Source: DASSKA01 sp963839365 (GTDB lineage Bacteria > Actinomycetota > Actinomycetes > Propionibacteriales > Nocardioidaceae). From it: a DNA stretch of 64,000 nt. Below are positions 53,621 to 62,355 of this stretch, in pieces. The notes under the pieces were generated by a model that ran no database searches, was not told the DNA's origin, and was given only the letters and a program-made list of their open reading frames with translations. Positions within the stretch are counted from its first letter, which is position 1. Each line of letters starts with the position of its first letter. The DNA lies in the NCBI GenBank assembly GCA_963839365.1, contig CAWIUT010000001.1, forward strand, positions 682,001 through 746,000, in the 5' to 3' direction. Position numbers and translations under genes: made by a program.

Positions 53621-54739
53621 ATGCTCACCCTGCTGGCCCGCTGGCTGCTCGGCACGCTTCTGGTGTCCTGGCGCTACCTGTGGACCACGGTGCCGCTGCA
53701 CCGCGAGGAGCTGCGCGGGGGCGGCGCCGAGGACCTGCCGCCCCACATCCCCGACGAGCTGCTCGACGAGCAGGTGCAGCTGGCGGCCGGCGGGGTCGGG
53801 CCGATGTTCCACCGCCGGTTCCGGGTGCGCATCGCCGACAGCCGGCTGTCCCCCGACGAGCTGCTGGCCGCGGTGCTCGGCGGCTTCCACCGCTTCGTGC
53901 CCCGTGAGGTGGTGGGCATCCGCCGCGAAGAGACCGGCCTGCTCGCGGTCGGCGAGCAGTTCGTGGTGGAGATGCCCGGCCCGTGGAACGGTCCGGTGCG
54001 CGTCGTACAGGCCGACGCGGGGTGCCTGCGGCTGGCCACGCTGCAGGGCCACCTCGAGGCGGGCCAGGTGCAGTTCCGGTCCTACGAGGACTCCGGCCAC
54101 CTGGTGTTCGAGGTGGAGGCCTGGGCGCGGTGCGCCACGGCATTGGTGCAGCTGCTCTACGTCCGGCTCCGGCTGGCCAAGGAGATCCAGCTCAACATGT
54201 GGGTGCGGTTCTGCCGCTCAGCGGTTCGTGCGGCGCACGGCCGCCTGGTCGACGGCGTGCACATCTCCACGCGGTACGTTCCTGCCGAGTCGCTCCCGGT
54301 CCGGCGCCCGGAGCATCCGGGCCAGCCGGCCCGGGTCGAAGAGAGGATGAGCCAGATGAGCGAGCAGCGCTTCCCGTTCCGCTTCGCCCCGTCGTACCGG
54401 CTTGCGGCGCTGCTGTTCGGGGTGACCCCCGCCTCCACCGAGCTGGTGCTGACCGACGACGAGCTGCGGGTGCGGTTCGGCCTGTGGCGGCTGCGCACGC
54501 CGCGGTCGAACATCGCCTCGGTGGAGGAGAGCGGGGGGTTCCTGTGGGTCAAGAACGCCGGCCCCGCGCACCTGTCCCTGGTCGACCACGGCGTCACGTT
54601 CGCCACCAACGGCGAGCACGCTGTGTGCGTGCAGTTCGTCGAGCCGGTCAAGGTGATGGACCCCACCGGCCGGCTGCGGCACCCCGGCATGACCGCCACG
54701 GTCGCCGACCCGGCCGGGCTGGTGGCGGCGCTGCGCTGA
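53621..54739 (+). CDS. DUF1990-like protein fused to a C-terminal PH-like domain
   Basis: A 372-residue protein. The N-terminal 245 residues, with an initial hydrophobic helix, contain a DUF1990-like domain (ATLQGHLEAGQVQFRSYE, FEVEAWARCATALVQLLY). The C-terminal 125 residues (from FPFRFAPSYRLAALLFGVTPAS) look like a separate small domain that in other genomes I would expect as a stand-alone protein. An internal ATG at 54358 sits at this junction, with a GAGAGG motif about 12 nt upstream, so the second domain may also be made alone. ATG 53621 has GGGAGG 4 nt upstream. Function unknown. Confidence 0.7.
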   Translation: MLTLLARWLLGTLLVSWRYLWTTVPLHREELRGGGAEDLPPHIPDELLDEQVQLAAGGVGPMFHRRFRVRIADSRLSPDELLAAVLGGFHRFVPREVVGIRREETGLLAVGEQFVVEMPGPWNGPVRVVQADAGCLRLATLQGHLEAGQVQFRSYEDSGHLVFEVEAWARCATALVQLLYVRLRLAKEIQLNMWVRFCRSAVRAAHGRLVDGVHISTRYVPAESLPVRRPEHPGQPARVEERMSQMSEQRFPFRFAPSYRLAALLFGVTPASTELVLTDDELRVRFGLWRLRTPRSNIASVEESGGFLWVKNAGPAHLSLVDHGVTFATNGEHAVCVQFVEPVKVMDPTGRLRHPGMTATVADPAGLVAALR

Positions 54740-54745
54740 CGCGGG

Positions 54746-55474
54746 TCAGCCCGGGTGCACCCGGCGGACAGCAAGCCGGTCGCCGCGCCGCGGCTTCGCA
54801 TCCGAGGGGGCGTGCACGAGTCCGTCCACGACCACCGGGGCGGGCAGTGCCCGGCGACCGGCCAGGACGTCGTTGACGATCCGCTGCACACGCTGACCGC
54901 ACCCCTCGTAGAAACGCAGCTGGGTACGCCGGCCGAACAACCGCCACCCGAGGCCGACCAGCGGACCCAGGGTGGGCGAGCGCCGTGAGACGCCGTGGGT
55001 GACGAACTCGACCGCACCGGTGTCGGTGTGCTTGACCACCTCGTAGGTCATCCGCCCCTGCTCGAGATGGCCCTGCAGCGTCTCGTAGCTCCAGCCCCAC
55101 ACCCGGCTGCCGTCCTCACGGGTCTCGTCGACCACGGCGGTGACCCGGACCCCCATGTGGAAGTGCAGCCCGTGGAAGCGGCCTTCCAGGAGCATGTCCC
55201 TGCCACGCAGCGCGGCGTCAGACCGGTAGACGCCGCGGATGATCTCCGGCTTCGCCGACTCGTAGCTCTCGACCAGCCGCCGCGCGAGCTCCCAGCTGGC
55301 GCCCGGCTGCGGGGCCCCCGGGGGCTCGCTGGGCAGCCGGGTGCGGCGGGTGTCCCGGTGCCAGCCGTCGGCCTCGAGGTCGTCCGGGCGGTAGTTGACG
55401 CTGCGGCGGCTGAGGTCCTCGAGCAGCTCGGCGGGGTCCCCCCAGCCGAGCCAGTGCCCGTGTCCGCCGCCCAT
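54746..55474 (-). CDS. DUF1990-family protein
   Basis: A 242-residue soluble protein with the DUF1990 core: VWGWSYETLQGHLEQGRMTYEV, GAVEFVTHGVSRRS and LFGRRTQLRFYEGCGQRVQRIV. Related to, but distinct from, the N-terminal domain of the protein convergent to it (ends 6 bp apart). No ribosome-binding site; TAGAGT lies 8 nt before ATG 55474, suggesting a near-leaderless mRNA. Function of the family is not established. Confidence 0.82.
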   Translation of the reverse strand: MGGGHGHWLGWGDPAELLEDLSRRSVNYRPDDLEADGWHRDTRRTRLPSEPPGAPQPGASWELARRLVESYESAKPEIIRGVYRSDAALRGRDMLLEGRFHGLHFHMGVRVTAVVDETREDGSRVWGWSYETLQGHLEQGRMTYEVVKHTDTGAVEFVTHGVSRRSPTLGPLVGLGWRLFGRRTQLRFYEGCGQRVQRIVNDVLAGRRALPAPVVVDGLVHAPSDAKPRRGDRLAVRRVHPG

Positions 55475-55485
55475 CGGAGCCCACT

Positions 55486-56739
55486 CTAGGGCCGGGCCGG
55501 ATCCCGCCTCCCGGGCGGTCGCCGTCCGGCGGTCGCGGCCCAGACCGTGACCACCGTGAGGCCGCAGCAGCCGGCCAGCGCGATGGCCACGCCGAGCGGC
55601 AGCAGCTGGCCGGCCAGGCCCCAGATCCCGAAACCCAGCCCCTGCAGGAACATCAGCCCCGCCTGGTCGACGGCGAGGGCGCGGGAGAGCAGGTCGGCCG
55701 GGGCGGCTCGCAGCAGCTTCGCGTCGACCGCCAGCCCGTGGCAGTAGCCGAGCCCGACCAGCACCAACAGACCCACCGCCACCTGCGGGGGCGGCTCGGC
55801 GAGGAAGCCGAGCAGCGGCGCGGCCGTGACCGCGGCACCCGGGACCACCAACCGGCTCTGCGCCGCCGGGCCGAGCAGCCGACCCGCCACCAGGTCGGCG
55901 AGCACCATCGCCGCCGGGATCGCAGCCATGTACAGGCCGAGCATCCGGTGCGAGCCGTGCGTGGCGGCGACGTAGGGCACGGCCAGCGCCTCCGGGGCGA
56001 GCCCGCAGGTGGGCACCAGCCACCGGAACAGAAGCAGCCGGCGGGTGGCGCGGTGGGACAGCACGGCCCGCAGCCCCCGCAGCGAGTCACGCACCAGGGA
56101 GCCGGCGGCGGCGCGCACCGGCCGGTGCGCACGCAACCCGGCGCGCAGCACCGCTGCAGAGACGAAGAACGAGACCGCGTCGAGCAGCAGCGCGCTGCGG
56201 GCGCCGATCGCCGCGAGCAGCACGCCACCGCCGGCCAGGCCGACCAGCTGCGCCCCCTGCGCGATGATCCGCAGGCTGGCGCGGCCCAGCACGTAGCGCG
56301 GACCGCCGCCCAGCAGCGCCGGCAGCAGGGACGCCTGCGCGCCTCCGAAGACCGGCGCCACCAGGCCCTCCCCGAAGGCGAGAGCGAGCAGACCCCAGGC
56401 GGGGATACCGGGAAGCGACGCCACCAGGAAGAGCACGCCGCCGAGCACCTCGCACAGCACCAGGGTGCGACGGACGGGCCAGCGGTCGGTGGCCCCGCCG
56501 AACAGCACTCCGCCGAGCAGGTAGGGCACGAAACCGACAGTGAAGGTGAGTGCCGACATGGCGGGCGAACCGGTGCGCTGGTAGACCAGCACGCTCATGC
56601 CCACCTGGGCGACCATCGTGCCCAGCATGGAGACCACCCGGGAGGCCATCACGACGGTGAACTCCGGGCTGGCGACCAGGTCGCGGAACCTCGCTCGCTC
56701 CGTCGCGACGGGAGCCTGCACACTCACGCGGGCCAGCAT
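55486..56739 (-). CDS. MFS transporter
   Basis: A 417-residue major facilitator with 12 predicted helices; the loop 2-3 motif GGATDRWPVRRTLVL is the usual conserved element. ATG 56739 lacks a ribosome-binding site; GTG 56727 is a possible alternative. It is divergent from an ArsR-type regulator gene, a common exporter-regulator arrangement. Probably a drug-type exporter; substrate unknown. Confidence 0.88.
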   Translation of the reverse strand: MLARVSVQAPVATERARFRDLVASPEFTVVMASRVVSMLGTMVAQVGMSVLVYQRTGSPAMSALTFTVGFVPYLLGGVLFGGATDRWPVRRTLVLCEVLGGVLFLVASLPGIPAWGLLALAFGEGLVAPVFGGAQASLLPALLGGGPRYVLGRASLRIIAQGAQLVGLAGGGVLLAAIGARSALLLDAVSFFVSAAVLRAGLRAHRPVRAAAGSLVRDSLRGLRAVLSHRATRRLLLFRWLVPTCGLAPEALAVPYVAATHGSHRMLGLYMAAIPAAMVLADLVAGRLLGPAAQSRLVVPGAAVTAAPLLGFLAEPPPQVAVGLLVLVGLGYCHGLAVDAKLLRAAPADLLSRALAVDQAGLMFLQGLGFGIWGLAGQLLPLGVAIALAGCCGLTVVTVWAATAGRRPPGRRDPARP

Positions 56740-56767
56740 CGGCGGCAGCCGGTCCGCCGTACCATCG

Positions 56768-56785
56768 ATTCGGGCCTGACCGAAT
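56768..56785. promoter_or_regulatory. Putative ArsR-type operator
   Basis: ATTCGG-6-CCGAAT (56768-56773 and 56780-56785) is a perfect inverted repeat directly upstream of the regulator's ribosome-binding site and 29 bp from the MFS start, placed to control both genes. Confidence 0.5.
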
Positions 56786-56795
56786 GGAGGACCGG

Positions 56796-57827
56796 ATGTA
56801 CCGGCTGCGTCTCGCCGGCGAGGACCTCGCCCGGGTCCGCTTCGCGATCTCCCCGTTGTGGGAGACCGCCCAGGCGGTGCGCTCGCTCGTGGACCCCCGG
56901 CAGCGGGTCTACCACCTGCCCTGGCTCGAGCAGGTCCGGTCGAGGCTGCCCGACCTCGACATCGCTCCGCTGCTGGCCATCCAGCCGTTGCGCGGCTACA
57001 CCCCGGACCTGATCACCCCCAGTCCGGCACGGCCGCGCCCCACCGTGGAGGAGCAGCTGGCGACGCTGCGCGCCACGCCGCTGCAGCACGTGCGGCGGGA
57101 GCTGCGCCGGTCGTTGACCGAGCGAGACCGTCCACCGCCGAGCGACGAGATGCGCGAGCTGGCCGAGCAGCCCGAGCGGGCACGAGCCCGCCTCGCCGAC
57201 GCGCTGGAGAGCTGCTGGCAGGCACTCATCGCGCCACACTGGCCGCGCATCAGCGACCTGTTGGACGCCGACATCGCGCACCACTCCCGTGAGCTCGCCG
57301 CGCACGGCCTCGGACGCCTGCTGCCGTCCGTGCACCCGAGCATGAGCTGGCGGGAGGGCACCCTCACCGTGCGCACCGGACCGGCCTCGCCCCAGTCGCG
57401 CGACGCCCGGGGGCAGGGCCTGCTGCTGCAACCGAGCGCGTTCGGCTGGCCGATGGTCGCGGTGGTGACCGACGCGCCGTACCCACCGACCGTGGTCTAC
57501 CCGGCCCGCGGGGTGGCCGAGCTCTGGCAGCCGGACCCGGCTCCCGCGGAGGGCGCGCTGGGCACTCTGCTGGGCCGCACCAGGGCCATGCTGCTGGCGT
57601 CGCTGCGGGAGTCGGCGAGCACCACCACCCTCGCCCGGCGCCACCGGCTCGCCCGCGCCACCGTCTCGGAGCACCTCAGCGCGCTGCGGGAGGCCGGGCT
57701 GGTGACCACGCGCCGCAACGGCAGGGCGGTGCTCTACCGCGCCACCACGCTCGGCGAGGCGCTTCTGGCGGCACCGGAGGCGACCCCCACCGGCGCAGCG
57801 CCAGCGCCCCGGGTCAGTGGCCCTTGA
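56796..57827 (+). CDS. ArsR-type winged-helix regulator with N-terminal ligand domain (DUF5937-like)
   Basis: A 343-residue regulator. The N-terminal 250 residues resemble the DUF5937 domain (RVRFAISPLWETAQAVRSL is a hallmark); the C-terminal helix-turn-helix reads TTTLARRHRLARATVSEHLSALREAGLVTTRRNGRAVLY. GGAGG 5 nt before ATG 56796. Likely represses the divergent MFS gene through the ATTCGG repeat. Its end overlaps the convergent ThDP-enzyme gene by 14 bp. Confidence 0.86.
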   Translation: MYRLRLAGEDLARVRFAISPLWETAQAVRSLVDPRQRVYHLPWLEQVRSRLPDLDIAPLLAIQPLRGYTPDLITPSPARPRPTVEEQLATLRATPLQHVRRELRRSLTERDRPPPSDEMRELAEQPERARARLADALESCWQALIAPHWPRISDLLDADIAHHSRELAAHGLGRLLPSVHPSMSWREGTLTVRTGPASPQSRDARGQGLLLQPSAFGWPMVAVVTDAPYPPTVVYPARGVAELWQPDPAPAEGALGTLLGRTRAMLLASLRESASTTTLARRHRLARATVSEHLSALREAGLVTTRRNGRAVLYRATTLGEALLAAPEATPTGAAPAPRVSGP

Positions 57828-59457
57828 AGGCCTCCTCGAGCCACCAGGCGGGCCGGTCGCTTCGCACCTTGGCGTCGATGAGCAGCGGTCGCTCGCGCTC
57901 GCCGGCCAGCCACCGGCGCACCGCCCGCATGTCGTCCAGGGCGCGCACGGTGGCCGCCTCGAACCCGAAGCCGCGCGCGAGGGCGGCGATGTCCCGGGGC
58001 GGGAAACGGACGGTGTCCAGGTCGTGCCCGTGCGGCCCGAAGTGGTGCACCTCGGCGCCGTAGGCGTCGTCGTTGTAGACCGCGACGACCATCGGGAGCC
58101 CGAGCCGGGAGACGGTCTCGAGCTCCGCCGCGGCCATCAGGCCGCCCCCGTCGCCGAGGGCCGCCACCGGAAGCCGGTCCGGCCGGGCCAGCGCCGCGCC
58201 GATGGTCGTGGCCAGCCCGAGCCCGATGGACTGGAAGGCCTGGCTGAAGCAGAAGCCGTTCTCGTCCGGGACGGAGAGGAACATGCTCGGGTAGCCCATG
58301 AAGTTGCCCGAGTCCACGCCGACCACCCGCTCGACGGGCAGCAGGTCGTCGAGCGCTCGGGTGAAGGTCCGCGGGTCGATGGCGGTGCTGGTGGAGGCGT
58401 CGTCGTAGTCGACGTCGCGCCAGCGGACACCCTCGGCGATGTGCTGCCGCAGCTGCTCGGTGCGGTACCCGGCCCGGGAGCTCGCCCCGAGCGACGCGAG
58501 AACCGCGGTGGCGGTCGCCGCCACGTCACCGGCGAGACCCAGGTCGATCGGCCGGTGCCTGCCCAGCGCATCCGGATCGATGTCCACCTGGACGATCCGC
58601 GCGTCGTCTCCCAGCAGGGTGCCTTGCCGGGTGGTCCACATGTTGAGCGCGCAGCCCCAGGCCACCACCAGGTCGGCGTCGGTGATCAGCTCCGCGGCCA
58701 GCGGCGAGGCGAAGCCGCCGGAGACGTCCAGCGACCAGGGGTGGTCGCGGAACAGCCCCTTCGCCACCGCACTGGTCGCCAGCAGGGCGCCGCACCGGTC
58801 GGCGACCTGCTCGACGGCCCTCCTGGCATCACCGGAGCGCGCGCCGCGCCCGGCGATGAACACCGGGCGTCGCGCGCGACGGAGCTCACCCACGAGTGCC
58901 TCGACGGCCCCCGGAGGCGGGGCGGCGACCTGCGCCGGTGGTGGCGCCGGGAGGGCCGGACGGTCGCGCACCGGCTGCTCCTGGACGTGCAGCGGGAGGT
59001 TGAGCACCACGGTGCGTCGCTGCTGCCGGGCAGTCCAGTACGCCTCCGCCGCCACGGCGACGGCCTGCTCCGGGTGGTCGACGCACATCGCGGTGGCGCC
59101 GACGCTCTCGGCGAGCGCGTCCTGGTCGACGTAGAAGTTCGACCTCGGCTCGGTCACGTCGGCGGCGAGCACCACCATCGGGGTGCGGCTCTTGGCCGCC
59201 TCGGTGATCCCGGTCAGCGCGTTGGTCAGCCCGCAGCCCTGGTGCAGGGTCACCGCGGTGACCGCACCCGACATCCGGGCGTAGGCGTCGGCCATGGTGG
59301 CCGCCCCGCACTCGTGCCGGGCGGCCACGAACGGCACCCCCGCCCGGCGCAGCGCGTTGGTGACATGGAAGTTGCCCGACCCCACCACCCCGAACGCGTG
59401 CGCCACGCCCAGCTCGGCCAGCGTGCCCGCGACGGCCTCGGCGACGTTCACGACCAT
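57814..59457 (-). CDS. Thiamin-diphosphate-dependent enzyme (acetolactate synthase/decarboxylase-like)
   Basis: A 547-residue ThDP enzyme. The N-terminal domain has the cofactor-activating Glu49 in ARHECGAATMADAYAR; the C-terminal domain has the ThDP motif GDGGGLMAAAELETVSRLGLP followed by NDDAY. It resembles acetolactate synthase large subunits, oxalyl-CoA decarboxylases and benzoylformate decarboxylases, and no small regulatory subunit is adjacent, so a catabolic decarboxylase or carboligase is more likely. ATG 59457 follows the cyclase stop by 2 bp, so the two genes form an operon. Substrate unknown. Confidence 0.85.
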   Translation of the reverse strand: MVVNVAEAVAGTLAELGVAHAFGVVGSGNFHVTNALRRAGVPFVAARHECGAATMADAYARMSGAVTAVTLHQGCGLTNALTGITEAAKSRTPMVVLAADVTEPRSNFYVDQDALAESVGATAMCVDHPEQAVAVAAEAYWTARQQRRTVVLNLPLHVQEQPVRDRPALPAPPPAQVAAPPPGAVEALVGELRRARRPVFIAGRGARSGDARRAVEQVADRCGALLATSAVAKGLFRDHPWSLDVSGGFASPLAAELITDADLVVAWGCALNMWTTRQGTLLGDDARIVQVDIDPDALGRHRPIDLGLAGDVAATATAVLASLGASSRAGYRTEQLRQHIAEGVRWRDVDYDDASTSTAIDPRTFTRALDDLLPVERVVGVDSGNFMGYPSMFLSVPDENGFCFSQAFQSIGLGLATTIGAALARPDRLPVAALGDGGGLMAAAELETVSRLGLPMVVAVYNDDAYGAEVHHFGPHGHDLDTVRFPPRDIAALARGFGFEAATVRALDDMRAVRRWLAGERERPLLIDAKVRSDRPAWWLEEAFKGH

Positions 59458-59459
59458 TC

Positions 59460-60233
59460 TCAGCGCTCGACGAGCGCGAGCACCCGCGCCGGGCTGCCGG
59501 AGCCCCCGACGATCTTCAACGGGCAGGCCACGATGACGGCTCCGGTGGCCGGGAGCAGGGTGAGGTTCTGCAGCTGGGTGAGTCCGTACTTGCCGGCCCC
59601 GTGCATCAGGGTGTGGCAGGGGAACATCGGCTCGAACCCGGCGGCGGCGCCCGCGTCGGTGCCGACCGTCTCCACCCCGAGCCCGATCACCGGGGACTCC
59701 TCGGCGAGCCAGCGGGCACACTCCGGGGACAGGCCTGGCGTGTGCGGGCCGGCGTCGTCGGCGTTGAGGAACTCCTCCTGCGATCCGGACCGGCCGTCCC
59801 AGCCGGACCGGACGAACAGCCAGCCGCCCTCGGGCAGCGGCCCGTTCTCGGCCTCCCAGGCCTTGACGTGCTCGATCTCGAGCAGGAAGTCGGGATCCTT
59901 CACGACCTGGGCCGTGCAGTCCAGCACGGCGGCCGGCGCGACCAGCCGCGCCGCGGGCACCGAGGCGACGTCCTCCTTGTCCCGCCCGCTGACCCAGTGG
60001 TTGGGCGCGTCGAAGTGGGTGCCGGTGTGCTCGCCGGTGCGGAAGTTGTTCCAGTACCAGCCCGGGCCCCGGTCGTCGTACGCGCTGATCTCCTCCAGCT
60101 CGAACTTGGCGGTCTGACCGAACTGGTCGGGCAGCTGCAGGGTCGGGGTCGCGCTGGTGAGCGGCGCGGTCAGGTCGATGATCTCGATCGACCCGGCGGC
60201 AAGGGCAGAGGCGAAGGCGGACAGGTTCGACAC
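59460..60233 (-). CDS. Cyclase-family metal hydrolase (kynurenine formamidase-like)
   Basis: A 257-residue protein of the cyclase/KynB family with the metal-binding motif HTGTHFDAPNHW and further conserved HTLMHGAGKYGL and LLPATGAVIVACPLKI. Such proteins hydrolyse N-formylkynurenine, cyclic amides or isatin. GTG 60233 has AAGGAG 5 nt upstream. It is first in a two-gene operon with the ThDP enzyme, suggesting ring opening followed by decarboxylation of an unknown aromatic or heterocyclic compound. Confidence 0.88.
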   Translation of the reverse strand: MSNLSAFASALAAGSIEIIDLTAPLTSATPTLQLPDQFGQTAKFELEEISAYDDRGPGWYWNNFRTGEHTGTHFDAPNHWVSGRDKEDVASVPAARLVAPAAVLDCTAQVVKDPDFLLEIEHVKAWEAENGPLPEGGWLFVRSGWDGRSGSQEEFLNADDAGPHTPGLSPECARWLAEESPVIGLGVETVGTDAGAAAGFEPMFPCHTLMHGAGKYGLTQLQNLTLLPATGAVIVACPLKIVGGSGSPARVLALVER

Positions 60234-60301
60234 GGATGCTCCTTTGCGGTGGCGACAGAGCGACCGTAGACGTCCGGGGCATCGGTCAACAACGGTCTCG
60301 G

Positions 60302-61093
60302 TCAGCGGCGGTCGCGGGGCGGCAGCGGGACGAAGCCGCTGGTGCGGGCGGCGTACTCGTCCCAGCCGGGGCGTCCCGCCATCGCCTTCTCGGTCAGCCG
60401 AGCACCGGTCCCCCACACCAGGATCACGGTCATTGCGACCGGGCACACGACGGTGAGCACGCCTGGCCACGCCGATGCCGCGACAAGGAAGACGCCCCAC
60501 CACACGCAGGCGTCGCCGAAGTAGTTCGGGTGCCGGGTCCACGACCACAGACCCCGGGTCATCAGCTGCCCGCGGTGGGCGGGGTCGGCCTTGAACCGGG
60601 CCAGCTGGGCGTCGCCCACCGCCTCGAAGACCAGCCCGACGGCCCACACCACCAGGCCGAGCACCAGCACCGGCCGCAGCCCGGCACCGGCCAGCGCGCT
60701 GACCTGGATCGGCATGCTGATCAGCCAGATGAGCGCGCCCTGCGGGACGAAGACGTGGGTGATCGCGTAGCGGAACGGGTTGTCCGTCCGGTCGACCAGG
60801 GCCTGGTACCTCGGGTCCTCCCGGCCGCGGTTGCGGCGCCGGATGTGCAAGGCCAGCCGACCGCCCCAGCCGGCCACCAGCACGAGGAGTACGACGCGGC
60901 GAACCGGGTCGCCCCCGCCGAGCGCGAACGAGATCGCGGCCACGACGACGAAGCCGAGGCCCCAGGTCACGTCCATGATGCTGATGCGTCCGGCACGGCG
61001 GGCGAGCAGGGCGGTCCCCGCGACCAGCGCCGCCACACCACCGAGGCAGCAGGACGCGAGCGCGAGGAGACCCGGGCCGCTGAGCGGGAACAT
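60302..61093 (-). CDS. DUF1295-family membrane protein (steroid-reductase-like)
   Basis: A 263-residue protein with about six to seven transmembrane helices and the C-terminal DUF1295/ICMT-like signature TRGLWSWTRHPNYFGDACVWWGVF, then EKAMAGRPGWDEYAARTSGFVPLPP. Related domains reduce or methylate lipid-like substrates. ATG overlaps the synthase stop by one base (TGATG). It is last in the fatty-acid-modifying operon. Confidence 0.86.
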   Translation of the reverse strand: MFPLSGPGLLALASCCLGGVAALVAGTALLARRAGRISIMDVTWGLGFVVVAAISFALGGGDPVRRVVLLVLVAGWGGRLALHIRRRNRGREDPRYQALVDRTDNPFRYAITHVFVPQGALIWLISMPIQVSALAGAGLRPVLVLGLVVWAVGLVFEAVGDAQLARFKADPAHRGQLMTRGLWSWTRHPNYFGDACVWWGVFLVAASAWPGVLTVVCPVAMTVILVWGTGARLTEKAMAGRPGWDEYAARTSGFVPLPPRDRR

Positions 61094-62355
61094 CACCCGG
61101 AACGACCGGTCCCCGGCCGGCAGGCCAGGATCTGGTCGACGCCCATCCGACCGTCCCGGAAGGCGCGCGCCCCGCCCACCATGTAGAGCCGCCAGACCCG
61201 GAACATCTCCTCCCCGACCATGCCGACCACCCGGTCGCGGTGGGCCTCCAGCCGCTGCAGCCACGCCTCGGCGGTGCGCACGTAGTGCTCCCGCAGCGCC
61301 TGCACCTCACGCACCTCCAGCCCCGCCCGCTCGAGCAGGGCCACGGTCTCGCCGACGGGGCGCATGTGCATGTCGGGGGCGATGAACGACTCGATGAACG
61401 GGCCGCCGCCCGGGTGCCGGCCGCGGCGCGACATCTGCTGGACCAGCACCCGGCCGCCGGGCCGTACCGCTTCCCGGAGCACCCGGGCGTAGGCGGGGTA
61501 GTTGTTCTGCCCGACGTGCTCCCCCATCTCCAGCGATCCCACCGCGTCGAACCCACGGTCGGTCAGGTCGCGGTAGTCCTGCAGCCGGACCTCCACCCGG
61601 TCGGCCAGGCCGCGCTCGGCGATCTGCTGCTCGACGTACCTCTTCTGCTCCGCCGACAGGGTCACGCCGACCACCCGGGCGCCGTACCGCTCGGCGGCGT
61701 GCAGGGTGAGCGATCCCCAGCCGCAGCCGACGTCCAGCAGCCGCGTGCCCGGCGCCAGGGCGAGCTTGCGGCACGCCAGCTCGAGCTTGTCCCGCTGCGC
61801 GTCCTCGAGGGTGTAGCCGGGGTCGTCGCTGGTCCAGTACGCACAGGAGTAGGCCATCCGGGCGTCGAGGAGCAGCGCGTAGAACTCGTTGGACAGGTCG
61901 TAGTGGTGACTGATCGACCGGCGATCCCGCGGCCGCGTGTGCAGCCGGCCACGGACCCGGGCCTGGGAGGCCGGCGGCGGCAGCGGCGGGCCGAACGCGC
62001 CGAGGCCCTTCAGCACCCGGACCAGCCGCAGCACGAGCGCGGGGCCGGGGCGGCGACCGGACAGGCCACGCCGCTGCGCGACGGCCCGCACGTGGTCGAG
62101 GGTCCGCCCCAGCCCGTCGGGCAGCTCGAGCGCGCCGCTGACGTAGGCCTGGGCCGCGCCGAGCTCGCCCGGGTGCCACAGGATCCGGCGCAGCGCGACG
62201 GGGCCGCGCAGCAGCACCGTCGGCGCGTCGTCGGGTCCGGCGGTGGACCCGTCCCAGGCGGCGAGCCGCACCGGCAGCGGCCCGTCCAGGTAGCTGCCGA
62301 GCACCTCGGCCAGCGCGGGCGCGACCAGGATGGGCTCGGGCGCGCGGATCGTCAC
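61093..62355 (-). CDS. cfa: Cyclopropane-fatty-acyl-phospholipid synthase family methyltransferase
   Basis: A 420-residue SAM-dependent methyltransferase. The SAM-binding motif LLDVGCGWGSLTLHAAERYGA and the family segments HYDLSNEFYALLLD, YSCAYW, and SLEMGEHVG are present. These enzymes methylenate or methylate double bonds of membrane lipids. GTG 62355 overlaps the DUF1365 stop (GTGA) and has a GGAGG site. Neighbouring FAD oxidoreductase and DUF1365 genes are the standard partners, and similar sets make modified fatty acids under oxidative stress. Confidence 0.92.
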   Translation of the reverse strand: MTIRAPEPILVAPALAEVLGSYLDGPLPVRLAAWDGSTAGPDDAPTVLLRGPVALRRILWHPGELGAAQAYVSGALELPDGLGRTLDHVRAVAQRRGLSGRRPGPALVLRLVRVLKGLGAFGPPLPPPASQARVRGRLHTRPRDRRSISHHYDLSNEFYALLLDARMAYSCAYWTSDDPGYTLEDAQRDKLELACRKLALAPGTRLLDVGCGWGSLTLHAAERYGARVVGVTLSAEQKRYVEQQIAERGLADRVEVRLQDYRDLTDRGFDAVGSLEMGEHVGQNNYPAYARVLREAVRPGGRVLVQQMSRRGRHPGGGPFIESFIAPDMHMRPVGETVALLERAGLEVREVQALREHYVRTAEAWLQRLEAHRDRVVGMVGEEMFRVWRLYMVGGARAFRDGRMGVDQILACRPGTGRSG

